This document shows positions 1 through 7,537 of a stretch of 13,969 nucleotides of DNA, piece after piece. The translations under genes were made by a program, and so were the position numbers. The notes beneath the pieces are model-generated. The model made no database searches and was not told where the DNA came from. It saw nothing but the letters and a program-made list of their open reading frames with translations. Numbering within the stretch: position 1 is the stretch's first letter; each line of letters begins with the position of its first letter. The stretch is from Pseudochelatococcus lubricantis (GTDB taxonomy: Bacteria; Pseudomonadota; Alphaproteobacteria; Rhizobiales; Beijerinckiaceae): contig NZ_JBHLXC010000016.1 of the NCBI RefSeq assembly GCF_042432495.1, forward strand, positions 1 through 13,969. Reading direction: 5' to 3'.

Positions 1-68
<68 letters not shown>

Positions 69-94
69 GAAAACTCAAACAAAAACAACAGCTT

Positions 95-117
95 AACCCG
101 CCCGCAAGGCGGGTTTT
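95..117 (+). terminator. Rho-independent terminator of tRNA-fMet
   Basis: CCCGCC (97-102) and GGCGGG (108-113) form a perfect 6-bp GC stem with a five-base loop. The stem is flanked by AA on the left and TTTT at 114-117, and starts 29 bases after the tRNA CCA. Confidence 0.85.
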
Positions 118-131
118 GGCGTTTAAACGCC

Positions 132-239
132 TACAACCACCTAGAACCAAAATAGACGTTTAGAACCAACGAGTTCCAAAATCTCCGCCGTCCAGAACCA
201 TTTGCGACAAATTCCTCCGTGGCACACGCGTGGCACACG
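132..239. repeat. Short direct repeats beside the tRNA, possible integrase arm sites
   Basis: Four copies of an octamer-like motif occur in 70 bases: TACAACCA (132-139), TAGAACCA (142-149), TAGAACCA (161-168) and AGAACCA (194-200). A second repeat, GTGGCACACG, is present twice with an 11-bp period (219-228 and 230-239). Short direct repeats next to a tRNA 3' end are what one expects of arm-type binding sites of a tyrosine recombinase, but this is inferred from position only. Downstream to 522 there is no convincing gene. Confidence 0.35.
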
Positions 240-522
240 GCGCGGAACAAACGGTCATAAAACGTTCCCCGTATGGCCAGGCGCCGGAAAGGTGATTCTC
301 CCGCCGAGGTTGGTCGAATCGGACCAGGCGAGCCTTGCGGGCCACGGACGCCTGACTTCGGTCGTTTGACGCGGTCCGATTGCTCGAATAGAGTTCCTGG
401 CGCGGACAAGCCGCATCCGGACTCGCGGAAAGGGCAGAGCCCACTTGTACTGAAAACATGAGTGTCCCAGCCTTTGTGCAGCCGAATTGCGAGTCGTCGG
501 CGTCAGATGCACGGAGGTTTTG
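240..522. other. Noncoding stretch before the ankyrin-type gene
   Basis: GC-rich sequence without a recognisable gene. Open frames on both strands here are Arg/Pro/Ser-rich and look like no family I know. The only supported element is the ribosome binding site GGAGG at 513-517, which sets the start of the next gene at 523. Confidence 0.4.
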
Positions 523-1332
523 ATGAAATCGCTTCCCAGCCGGCCCGACATCGATCACCTCAATCGCCAGGCGAAGGATCTGCTTGCGGATGTCAGGCGC
601 AGCGCGCCGGAGGCCATCGCGCGCGTCCGCTATGCCTTGCCCGCCGCCGCAGGCCAAGATGCCGCCGCGATCAGCCGATTGGAACTGCGTCTGCACGACG
701 CGCAGTCCTGCATCGCCCGGGAATACGGTTTTGAGTCATGGGCCGAGCTCAGGGCCTATATCGATGCCAGCTGGACGCATCATGTCGATTCCGCCGCCTT
801 GGCGACCGCCTTTTGCGGGCTGGTCTATGCCGGTGACATCACCGGCGGCACGAACCACGCCAGACCGCAGGCCGCCGCCAGACTCCTGACGGATCATCGG
901 GACCTGCTCGGGCGAGACCCCTGGATCGCCTGCGCGGGCGGAAACATCGAGACGGTCCGCCGCCGGATCGAGGCGGACGCGTCTTGGGTCGACCGGACCG
1001 GTGGTCCGCTCGATCTGACCCCGCTTGTCGCCACCACCCATTCGAGCCTGCTTCGCGTCGATGGGTATAGAGAGCGGCTGCACGCAGTGGCCGATCTGCT
1101 GCTGAAGGCGGGGGCCGATCCGAACCGGAGCGTGGCCAGACGCTGGACGGCCTCGACTGATGCGTCGCCTCGGGAATGGCGGGCCTCGGCGCTTCATGGC
1201 GCGGTCGGCGTGAACTTCGATCCGGACCTCACGCGCTGGCTGCTGGCGGCGGGCGCCGATCCGAACGACGGCGAGTCTCTTTATCACTCCCTGGTGCGCG
1301 GCGACAACTACGATGGCCGGCTCTTATCCTGA
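523..1332 (+). CDS. Ankyrin-repeat protein, probably truncated at its C terminus
   Basis: A 269-residue cytoplasmic protein with no signal peptide. The start is chosen at 523 because GGAGG lies five bases upstream; an in-frame extension to 487 has no such site. Residues 1-85 match the helical N-terminal region seen in many bacterial ankyrin proteins (a pattern like RQAKDLLxDxR, then AREYGFESWAELRAYI). Two ankyrin-like repeat ends follow, LLLKAGADPN and LLAAGADPND. Ankyrin repeats mediate protein-protein contact, and the partner is unknown. Family members I recall run on with further repeats, whereas here the frame ends just after ESLYHSL with an unrelated-looking tail. This suggests truncation, although a natural short form cannot be excluded. 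It is monocistronic; the next gene is about 500 bases away. Confidence 0.7.
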   Translation: MKSLPSRPDIDHLNRQAKDLLADVRRSAPEAIARVRYALPAAAGQDAAAISRLELRLHDAQSCIAREYGFESWAELRAYIDASWTHHVDSAALATAFCGLVYAGDITGGTNHARPQAAARLLTDHRDLLGRDPWIACAGGNIETVRRRIEADASWVDRTGGPLDLTPLVATTHSSLLRVDGYRERLHAVADLLLKAGADPNRSVARRWTASTDASPREWRASALHGAVGVNFDPDLTRWLLAAGADPNDGESLYHSLVRGDNYDGRLLS

Positions 1333-1474
1333 TCGTCGCGCTATAGACGGGGTGGACCTGCGAACGCCCGAGCGGGCGGCCGCGAGCATCGCCGCAACGG
1401 TCGCCCGCTATTCTGGCATCCTCCAGGGCGGTTCAGGGCAACGAAGAACCGTCAGAGGAGGCCATTCCTGCTGA
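1313..1474 (+). CDS. Possible 53-codon ORF overlapping the ankyrin gene end
   Basis: An ATG at 1313 opens a frame to TGA at 1472-1474, overlapping the last 20 bases of the ankyrin gene in another frame. Its N-terminal two thirds (for example RTPERAAASIAATVARYSG) have alphaproteobacterial-looking codon use and could be the remnant of a gene joined to the ankyrin gene at a deletion or insertion boundary. There is no good ribosome binding site and I recognise no family. It may equally be chance. Confidence 0.2.
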   Translation: MAGSYPDRRAIDGVDLRTPERAAASIAATVARYSGILQGGSGQRRTVRGGHSC

Positions 1475-1826
1475 CCGCAATCTGACAGGCTACTCCCTGA
1501 TCTGTTGCATGACGAATTCGTTTGGTGATTGAAATAAAGGAAGCAGAGGAGAAAATGGGGAAACTCCATCGTTCAGAAATCTAAGAGATGTAAGGAAACC
1601 AAACATGCTTGGTGAAATCACGACATAATACAACTTCAGTTCGATGAAGAGCTCTCCCATTTGATGTACGGCACTCATATTATGGAAATTCGACCATTAG
1701 AACCGCACTCAGTGTCATAGTTACTACAAATCACCGGTCTACCATAGAATTTATCTGTAAATTTAGGCGGTTAAGCTTATCTATGCAGACATAAAATGTT
1801 GGTACTTCTTCGATGAAGGGGATGCT
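1475..1826. other. AT-rich intergenic region upstream of the Sel1 gene
   Basis: Base composition drops sharply in AT-rich favour just after about 1490 and stays so up to the Sel1 gene. There is no recognisable gene. A 62-codon frame on the minus strand (1490-1678) has no family resemblance. The promoter of the Sel1 gene should lie here, but I see no near-consensus -35/-10 pair. Confidence 0.4.
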
Positions 1827-3422
1827 ATGAGCGGTTTGGATAACTCCAATGAAAGTGAGAATGGTCTTGCAGTCGCGGACCAAGCTAAGGTACGCGCAGC
1901 ATACGTGAAAGCTGCTGCGGCCGGCGATGCGGAAGCCATGCACAGGCTGGGCGTCCTAGACGAAAAGGGGCAATGCCTTCCCGCTCCTGACTATGTAGGG
2001 GCTCGTAAATGGTACGAGAAGGCCGCCGCAGCAGGCAATGCCGAGGCAATGCTCGATCGGGGCGCGCTCGACGTGAAAGGCCTTGGCTTGGTCGAACCTG
2101 ACTATGCAGGGGCTCACCACTGGTTTGAGAAGGCTGCCACCGCCGGCCACGTCCACGCGATGCATAATCTCGGCATGCTCCACTTTCATGGTTTGGGCCT
2201 AGCTTCGCCAGATTACGCCGGAGCTCGCACTTGGTTTAAGCGGGCTGGTGACGCCGGCGACGCAGTGGCAATGTACAATGTGGGCTATCTTGACGAGGAA
2301 GGTCTGGGCCTTGCCGCTCCGGACTATGCAACGGCCCGCAACTGGTACGAGAGGGCCGCCGCTGCCGGTCACACCGATGCCTTTGTCAATCTTGGCAAGC
2401 TGGACGTAAATGGCCTTGGCCTTGCCGCACCGGAGTATGTCAGCGCCCGTGCGTGGTTCGAGCAGGCTGCTGCGGCAGGACATGTCGACGCTATGCTCTG
2501 TCTGGGCTGGTTCAATGAAAATGGACTGGGCCGTGCTGCACCGGACTTTGGCGCAGCCCGTCACTGGTACGAAAAGTCTGCAATTTCTGGTAACAGCTTG
2601 GCCATGTATTGCTTGGGCCAACTCGAGGAGCAGGGGTTTGGCCTTGCTGCACCCGACTATGCCGCGGCTTGGAACTGGTATGAGAAGTCCGCGGCGACCG
2701 GCGACGCCGAGGCCATGGTCAGGCTGGGTGTACTCTATCAGGAGGGGCTGGGCGTCGCGGAACCAGACTATGTCAAGGCGTGGCATTGGTTCAAGGAAGC
2801 TGCAGCAGCTGGCAACAGCTCCGCTATGTTCGCTCTGGGCACACTTTCTCATGATGGGATCGGTCTCGCCGCACCTGATTTTGCCGCGGCGCGGTACTGG
2901 TACGAGAAAGCTGCGGCTCTCGGCGATGCCGATTCCATGACGATTTTGGGCGCTCTCTCTCAGAATAGTATGTCTCCCCATGCGTCAGACTATAGCTCTG
3001 CTCGCGCCATGTACATGAGGGCGGCATTCGCCGGCAGTCACGAGGGGATGTTCAATTTGGGTTCGCTGTATGCGCAAGGTCTTGGTCTTTCTGCGCCGGA
3101 TCATGCGAAGGCCCGCGAGTGGTACGAGAGGGCAGCTAACGCTGGTTCCGTACCAGCCATGTTCAATCTGGGCATGTTTTATGCCTCAGGCAGCGACTAT
3201 ACCGTGCCGGACTATGCCAAAGCCATTCACTGGTACGAGAGGGCTGCTGCCGCGGGCAGCGCTCCGGCCATGAATAGTCTGGGAGCGCTGTATGCGCAAG
3301 GGCTTGGCATTCCTGCTCCAGATCATGCCAAGGCCCGCAGCTGGTTTGAGAAAGCCGCAGCGGCTGGTGACGCCAACGCCAAGAAAAATCTGGCCAGCCT
3401 CTACGAAGATCGGCAAACTTAA
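1827..3422 (+). CDS. Sel1-repeat protein (14 tandem SLR modules)
   Basis: A 531-residue soluble protein made almost entirely of Sel1-like repeats, the TPR-related helical hairpins that form a curved scaffold for protein partners. The unit is about 38 residues, with a consensus like LGLAAPDYAxARxWYEKA followed by AAAGxAxAMxxLG. I count 14 AMxxLG-type helices and 13 preceding PDY-type turns. The tenth unit (SDYSSARAM) and the twelfth are the most divergent. The start at 1827 has AAGGGG (1816-1821) at a suitable distance. No signal peptide or membrane segment is present, unlike many secreted Sel1 proteins, so a cytoplasmic scaffold or regulatory role is inferred. The gene stands alone, with AT-rich DNA on both sides, and probably ends at a hairpin at 3452-3495. 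Confidence 0.93.
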   Translation: MSGLDNSNESENGLAVADQAKVRAAYVKAAAAGDAEAMHRLGVLDEKGQCLPAPDYVGARKWYEKAAAAGNAEAMLDRGALDVKGLGLVEPDYAGAHHWFEKAATAGHVHAMHNLGMLHFHGLGLASPDYAGARTWFKRAGDAGDAVAMYNVGYLDEEGLGLAAPDYATARNWYERAAAAGHTDAFVNLGKLDVNGLGLAAPEYVSARAWFEQAAAAGHVDAMLCLGWFNENGLGRAAPDFGAARHWYEKSAISGNSLAMYCLGQLEEQGFGLAAPDYAAAWNWYEKSAATGDAEAMVRLGVLYQEGLGVAEPDYVKAWHWFKEAAAAGNSSAMFALGTLSHDGIGLAAPDFAAARYWYEKAAALGDADSMTILGALSQNSMSPHASDYSSARAMYMRAAFAGSHEGMFNLGSLYAQGLGLSAPDHAKAREWYERAANAGSVPAMFNLGMFYASGSDYTVPDYAKAIHWYERAAAAGSAPAMNSLGALYAQGLGIPAPDHAKARSWFEKAAAAGDANAKKNLASLYEDRQT

Positions 3423-3451
3423 GACTTGCTAGTTTGCGTAGAGACAATATT

Positions 3452-3495
3452 CAGTTCGTGCATCGTGGTAGATTGTGATGGTCGAACTGCTTTTT
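3452..3495 (+). terminator. Probable terminator of the Sel1 gene
   Basis: CAGTTCG (3452-3458) pairs with CGAACTG (3483-3489), then CTTTTT follows. The long loop can fold further through CATC (3461-3464) with GATG (3477-3480). It lies 30 bases after the stop codon. Confidence 0.55.
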
Positions 3496-3509
3496 ACTGA
3501 GAGAGGAAG

Positions 3510-3773
3510 ATGCTGCGGATCTCGCTGTATTTAATACGTATAATTTATAAGAACATCCGTCAGGGCGCACGCCCTGACGGATCGATAATCATACTTCTGG
3601 CGGGATGGCTTGCCCGAACGAAGTGGTTGATAGTATTAAATATTAAAGTAAATTTATTGTATTGGATGCATACATATCGTCGAATGAAATATCACGTAGC
3701 GCTTTATGTTCCTGAAGGCCTGCAAGGAAGTATAATTTCTTTGCGACTGGGCAGAGGCAGAAAAAATCGATAA
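3510..3773 (+). CDS. Doubtful 87-codon ORF between convergent genes
   Basis: An ATG at 3510 has the purine-rich GAGAGG just upstream (3501-3506), but immediately follows the probable Sel1 terminator. The product would be basic with hydrophobic stretches near residues 3-15 and 25-52, so it could be a small membrane protein. Against it: a 28-bp perfect palindrome sits inside the frame, codon use is AT-rich and irregular, and the product resembles nothing I recognise. Confidence 0.22.
   Translation: MLRISLYLIRIIYKNIRQGARPDGSIIILLAGWLARTKWLIVLNIKVNLLYWMHTYRRMKYHVALYVPEGLQGSIISLRLGRGRKNR
3555..3582. repeat. Perfect 28-bp palindrome
   Basis: The 13-base arm ATCCGTCAGGGCG (3555-3567) is repeated exactly inverted at 3570-3582, with only CA between. 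No T run follows on either strand, so a simple intrinsic terminator is unlikely on sequence alone. It could be a bidirectional processing or termination hairpin between the Sel1 gene and the convergent gene, or a dimer binding site. Confidence 0.9.
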
Positions 3774-3774
3774 C

Positions 3775-4530
3775 TTATTCAATATTTTCGCATATTGCTG
3801 CAGAGTAGCGAATAAACTCAAAGCTTGCTCCGGATCCTCTTATTCTTTCGCAGATATAGCGGTCGTCAATTGTACGATAGAGCCTAAGCTCTTTCCATGG
3901 AGCGCCGGGCCAATACTCATTTGACACTTCTGCCAATATTTTTCCGTAAAACAGCAAAGAGCTATCGTCATTGCGATCGACACAGCGCGACTCGAATCCG
4001 GGCGGTACCTGGGAAAGGTCAGCGCCATCGTCGACGTCGGTCCATTCCGCTTGAGGAAGCACTTTGTCGATGGCGCTTTGCCAATCTGAGTTACGAATGA
4101 CAGAAAGAAGAGCGTGATTCTGTACACACCAGAATTCGTCATCATCCATTAGTTCACCTTCGACATGCTGATCATTTATTATATCGCAATAGTATATCTC
4201 AATATCAGTGTCACCGTACTCATCCAGTTCCCGATATGGATATATTGTAAAATCAAATGCGGAAGTATAAGTTCTATAATCTTCCGCAATATCAAGCCAG
4301 CTGAACTCAATCAGCAAGCCGCATTCTGATTCAAGCGATGCATGTCCGTATACCTTTGAATAGAATCTTACGTCAGGATCATATTTTTCATCCTCATCAC
4401 ATAGCATTAGATCGCGATCATTCTCATATTTCTTAAATATGGATTCATTTACAACGACTCGTGTCGCCGAAAATTTGATTTTCTTCAGCTCATTCAGAGT
4501 CATTTTTCTGGTGTCTTCAAGTGCACGCAT
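3775..4530 (-). CDS. Acidic orphan protein, function unknown
   Basis: A 251-residue soluble protein, strongly acidic and rich in aromatic residues, with clusters such as DEDEKYDPD, DEYGDTDIEIYY and MDDDEF. It has no transmembrane segment, signal peptide or catalytic motif I can name. Codon use is far more AT-rich than in the neighbouring operons, so it is probably a recent arrival. Two starts are possible: ATG at 4530 (MRALED) or the internal MTLNEL ten codons later. Neither has a strong ribosome binding site. It converges on the Sel1 gene. Small acidic alpha/beta proteins of this look are often immunity proteins or antitoxin-like partners, but nothing here proves that. Confidence concerns its being a gene, not a function. 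Confidence 0.7.
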   Translation of the reverse strand: MRALEDTRKMTLNELKKIKFSATRVVVNESIFKKYENDRDLMLCDEDEKYDPDVRFYSKVYGHASLESECGLLIEFSWLDIAEDYRTYTSAFDFTIYPYRELDEYGDTDIEIYYCDIINDQHVEGELMDDDEFWCVQNHALLSVIRNSDWQSAIDKVLPQAEWTDVDDGADLSQVPPGFESRCVDRNDDSSLLFYGKILAEVSNEYWPGAPWKELRLYRTIDDRYICERIRGSGASFEFIRYSAAICENIE

Positions 4531-4738
4531 TCTCGATCATTCCAAAGCTTAAATGGTTGCTGAGATTGCGGGAATGAATTGAAAGGCTGTGCGCAAGGAA
4601 TTAAATCAGCTTGCTTGAGCGTGGTTCCCTATGGCAATTTCTCTCTTCAACAGCAAGAATTGAAATATTTAGATGCTGTCGCAATTAAAAATTACGAAAT
4701 GCCATTGTCGCGCAAAATAATCGTCCACCTAATGCATG

Positions 4739-4900
4739 TCAAGCGCCTGTTGGAGAATTTTTCGTCGGCACTTTCAAAACCACGACAAACGTAAGTCGTC
4801 GTAAAGCCTCGGTTCGCTCCCCTTCAGTAGGCATCAGCCAGCCTCCAAGGGCCGTGTCCGGTATAGGTTCCCATGTTTTAGGGGCCGTGGCAGTTGACAT
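4739..4900 (-). pseudogene. Possible fragment of a gene divergent from the MerR regulator
   Basis: A 53-codon frame begins at ATG 4900, directly after the base run CGGAG, and diverges from the MerR gene with the CTTACGTAAG palindrome in between. MerR regulators are often paired this way with the gene they control. The first 37 residues (starting MSTATAPKTWEP) look coding; the tail after about position 4790 changes composition, as if a larger gene had been cut by the AT-rich block to its left. No family could be assigned from so short a piece. Confidence 0.3.
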
Positions 4901-4924
4901 CTCCGACGAAATAGAGAAACTTAC

Positions 4925-4934
4925 CTTACGTAAG
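4925..4934. promoter_or_regulatory. CTTACGTAAG palindrome, probable MerR operator
   Basis: A perfect 10-bp palindrome lies 28 bases before the MerR start and within the gap to the divergent fragment. Preceded by CTTAC, it resembles the near-palindromic spacer elements bound by MerR-family dimers. A TTGACA (4894-4899) is also present but is badly spaced for a normal -10. Autoregulation is inferred. Confidence 0.5.
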
Positions 4935-4962
4935 ATTTTAGTTCGGAAGTGGAGTGATGATG

Positions 4963-5334
4963 ATGTCCCCTCGCATACAGATCGGCGAGCTTGCCGCACG
5001 TGCCGGCGTTACCCATCGCGCTATCCATCATTATGAGAGTTTGGGACTCCTGAGCCCCGATGATCGCCATGAAGATGCCTACCGCTATTATGACGAATCT
5101 GCCCTCGAACGGTTGAAGCTGATCGTTGCTTTGGTACAAATTGGCCTCAGCCTTGAGCAGATCGGATTTGTCATTGATATGTATTGCGAAGACCCCGCCG
5201 CCATCGATGATCACGACAACGTCTTGGAAACCCTTGGGGAGCATCTCGTCAAGGTAGAAACGCAACTTGCCAGCCTCGACGCGTTCCGGAGCATTCTCAA
5301 GGCGAGGATCGCCCTGGTGGAGCAGGCCCGTTAG
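4963..5334 (+). CDS. MerR-family transcriptional regulator
   Basis: A 123-residue DNA-binding protein of normal MerR length. Residues 5-26 form the MerR winged-helix start (IGELAARAGVTHRAIHHYE), followed by SLGLLSP, the wing around DAYRYYD (38-44), a second helix pair with GLSLEQIGFVIDMY (61-74), and a dimerising coiled coil at 82-121. Four consecutive possible starts (GTG 4954, ATG 4957, 4960, 4963) occur; ATG 4963 is preferred because GGAG at 4951-4954 is then eight bases upstream. There is one cysteine only (residue 75), so the metal-binding MerR/CueR/ZntR types are unlikely. The coil is short and no ligand domain follows, as in the regulators paired with oxidoreductases or transporters. 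Its target may be the interrupted divergent gene or itself. Confidence 0.92.
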   Translation: MSPRIQIGELAARAGVTHRAIHHYESLGLLSPDDRHEDAYRYYDESALERLKLIVALVQIGLSLEQIGFVIDMYCEDPAAIDDHDNVLETLGEHLVKVETQLASLDAFRSILKARIALVEQAR

Positions 5335-5487
5335 CTGCATGGGCGGGACAAGACGGAGCAGGGGGAGGCCGGTGCCGGATCATCGCTTTGATGCCGGTGT
5401 ATTGCCGAATGCGACGCTGTCGGGAACCTCGTCCTCGCCGGCCGCGGCGGCTGGATGCGTGGAGTTACAAGTGACCCGGTTGAGCGT
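5335..5487. other. Intergenic GC-rich spacer after merR-type gene
   Basis: GC-rich and without a recognisable gene or clear terminator. It ends where the A-rich tract begins. Confidence 0.4.
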
Positions 5488-5613
5488 AAAAAAACAGAAA
5501 AAGAAAAATAAAACCTATAATAAAATGAAAAAAAATAAAATGTAAAATAAACTAAAAAACCCCATTAGAAAAACAAAAAACAGAAAACACAAGAAAAAAG
5601 AAGAAAAAGAAAA
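5488..5613. repeat. A-rich, T-poor low-complexity tract
   Basis: About 126 bases of A runs broken by single G, C or T, with only about a dozen T in the plus strand, abruptly bounded by GC-rich DNA on both sides. It includes TATAAT at 5516-5521, the only good -10 hexamer upstream of the exonuclease operon, but with no -35 at normal spacing. A-tracts may bend DNA or act as UP elements or as an easily melted region. A much shorter stretch of the same character lies at 12327-12370. Confidence 0.75.
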
Positions 5614-5921
5614 CGGTCAGAAAGACGCTGACAGCGGTATGACGGTATCCGGCCGTCGTCACTCGCGTCCATGAGGGCGCAGAGCCGCATCACCCGCGAT
5701 ACCGTCGGGCGTACGGCTCATCCGTCAGCCGCACCGCCGAGGGCAGGCGGGGGACTTCTCCCCTCGCAGCCCATCCGCGCTCTCCCCGCACTGCCTTTCC
5801 CTCTCACCTCCGCCCCGCCGGCGTTTCGCCGCTGCGATCGACACGACGCGCCCGTCTCCGCCTGACGCGGAGGCGGCGCATCGCGCCGTCGCCCGCGCCG
5901 ACGTCCTTTCGAGGAAATCAC
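5614..5921 (+). promoter_or_regulatory. GC-rich leader of the exonuclease VII-like operon
   Basis: Over 300 bases without a convincing gene, rich in short inverted repeats; the clearest is CTCCGC (5856-5861) with GCGGAG (5867-5872). If transcription starts in or near the A-rich tract, this is a long structured 5' leader. It ends with GAGGA (5911-5915), the ribosome binding site for the TTG start at 5922. Confidence 0.35.
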
Positions 5922-7475
5922 TTGTCCATTCTGCCATCCCTTCTCAATTCTCCCACCCCGTGGCCGCGCGTTGACGAGCCCGTTCCCGTCGCCGACACCG
6001 TCGGCTCCGATCCGCCCGCCGTCCTGCCACTCCACCGGCTGCTGTCGCTCATGGACGGCGCCATACGCGCCGTGACAGCCGACTGGACGGCCGGCGTCTG
6101 GATCACCGGCGAGGTGACGAAGGTGAACGCGCGTCATCACGGCTGGTTTGCCGAACTCGTCGATCCCCTACCCGGAAAAAGTCACTCCGCCTGTCTTGGC
6201 GTACGAATCGGGCCGCAAGTCGTTGAGGAAACATCACTTGCGACGGGAATTGCGGTCACGCCAGACCTGATCGAGGGCCAGGCCGTGACCATGCGCGTCC
6301 GTCTGCGTCTTGACCTGCGGCATCAGCTGACGGCGCAGGTCCTGGAGATCGATCCCCTCATGACGCCCAGTCTGCGGGCCGCCGCGGCGGCGAAGCTGCT
6401 GGGCGAGTTGCGCGAAGGCGGCCTCCACGATCTTCAGCGCAACCTGCCGACACCGCGCGATGTACTTCATCTGGCGCTTGTCTGCCCGGACGCTTCCGCC
6501 GCGCGCGGCGATGTCGACGCGGTGTTGACCCCCTTCATCGCAAGGCGGCTGCTGGTCATGGATACTCACACCATCCGCTTCGAAGGTCCGGCAGCAGCCG
6601 GTGACCTGGTCGAGACGCTCGGGATCATCGCGCGCCAGACCTGGCGCCCCCGCGCCGACGCCGTCCTGATCGTGCGCGGCGGCGGCAGCGCGGTCGGTCT
6701 GGCCAGTATCGAGACGCGTGCGGTCGCCGAACACATCGCGCGTATGCCGATGCCGGTGGTGCTCGGCATCGGACATGCGGCTGATAGAGGCATCCTCTCG
6801 GAGATCGCCTGGAAATCCTGCACCACGCCGACGAGCGCGGCGACAGCCGTGCGCGACCTGATCGTCGGCGCGGCAATGACCGCACACGACAACGCCGCCA
6901 CCATCGCCGCCCTCTGCCGCGAGCGTATCGCCATGCAGGAGACAGCCTGCCGGAGCGTCACCGATGTGATCCGCCACGCCACGTTTCGGGCGCTCAACGA
7001 ACAGACAAAGCTGCTTGCCGACCGCGATCACGGCATCGAGACGGCGATCGCGCGGCTCGACGAAAAGCTGGTCGCGCTCGACGCCGATATCGACCGAATG
7101 GTCGCAGGAATGCATGCGCAGGTGTCAGGAACGAACACCGTGTTCGACCGGCACCTCGAAGATCTCGATCGCATGTCCCGCACGGCTCGCGGGCGAGGCG
7201 CGATGCTGACGATGACGGCGGAGCGCGATGTTGCCAGCCGGGCAGCGGAACTCGCGCAGGCTCGGCTATCCCTGTCGCAGCCTCCTGTCCCGCATGTCTC
7301 CCCCATGGCCGAGGCAGCCCCGGTCGTCGTCAGGGCGCCGGACGGCACGATCGTCATGAGCGCCTGTCGGGCTCGTGACCGGCCGCTGACGCTGCAGTTT
7401 CACGATGGCGCGGTCCCGGTCGTGCCCCACCGCGCCGCGATTACCCGATCGGTCACTGACGTGCCGGCGTCATGA
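5922..7475 (+). CDS. xseA: Divergent exonuclease VII large subunit (XseA family)
   Basis: A 517-residue protein covering the whole XseA architecture. Exonuclease VII degrades single-stranded DNA to oligonucleotides, without metal, as a complex with XseB. An OB-like domain spans about 36-145 (GVWITGEVTKVNARHHG). The catalytic domain carries ARGDVDAVL (194-202, the Asp corresponding to the family's first active-site Asp), VRGGGS (251-256, R252) and GIGHAADRG (282-290, H285, D288), then the conserved TTPTSAA (301-307). A long helical region (313-455) fits the XseB-binding coiled coil, and the C-terminal strand motif ends near FHDGAVPVV. All expected active residues are present, so activity is likely. 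The OB part lacks the usual SGHxYF pattern, and the start is TTG with GAGGA six bases upstream. The genomic setting points to an accessory paralogue rather than the housekeeping gene. Confidence 0.9.
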   Translation: MSILPSLLNSPTPWPRVDEPVPVADTVGSDPPAVLPLHRLLSLMDGAIRAVTADWTAGVWITGEVTKVNARHHGWFAELVDPLPGKSHSACLGVRIGPQVVEETSLATGIAVTPDLIEGQAVTMRVRLRLDLRHQLTAQVLEIDPLMTPSLRAAAAAKLLGELREGGLHDLQRNLPTPRDVLHLALVCPDASAARGDVDAVLTPFIARRLLVMDTHTIRFEGPAAAGDLVETLGIIARQTWRPRADAVLIVRGGGSAVGLASIETRAVAEHIARMPMPVVLGIGHAADRGILSEIAWKSCTTPTSAATAVRDLIVGAAMTAHDNAATIAALCRERIAMQETACRSVTDVIRHATFRALNEQTKLLADRDHGIETAIARLDEKLVALDADIDRMVAGMHAQVSGTNTVFDRHLEDLDRMSRTARGRGAMLTMTAERDVASRAAELAQARLSLSQPPVPHVSPMAEAAPVVVRAPDGTIVMSACRARDRPLTLQFHDGAVPVVPHRAAITRSVTDVPAS

Positions 7476-7537
7476 TCCGACCAACCCTTCTCCGGCTTCA
7501 CCACCCTCACCCCCGATCAGAGCAAGGATCCTTTGCC

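Noticed and set aside
240..522. Transposase remnant between the tRNA repeats and the ankyrin gene
   Set aside because: Frames here gave no transposase motif on either strand, and no terminal inverted repeats were found.
1512..1521. ACGAATTCGT resembling the outer arms of the 29-bp palindromes
   Set aside because: It is only ten bases, lacks the inner ACGT element and is expected by chance in AT-rich DNA.
2199..2981. 260-codon minus-strand frame inside the Sel1 gene
   Set aside because: It repeats with the same 114-base period as the Sel1 modules, so it is a by-product of the repeats.
4579..4794. 71-codon plus-strand frame between the orphan gene and the MerR region
   Set aside because: TTG start, no clear ribosome binding site, AT-rich chance composition and no recognised motif.
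5488..5613. Replication origin
   Set aside because: The A-rich tract alone is not enough: no iterons, DnaA-box cluster or replication initiator gene is nearby.
6234..7115. Long minus-strand open frame opposite the exonuclease large subunit
   Set aside because: It is the shadow of a strongly supported XseA gene in GC-rich DNA; its product is His/Arg/Asp-rich without family motifs.
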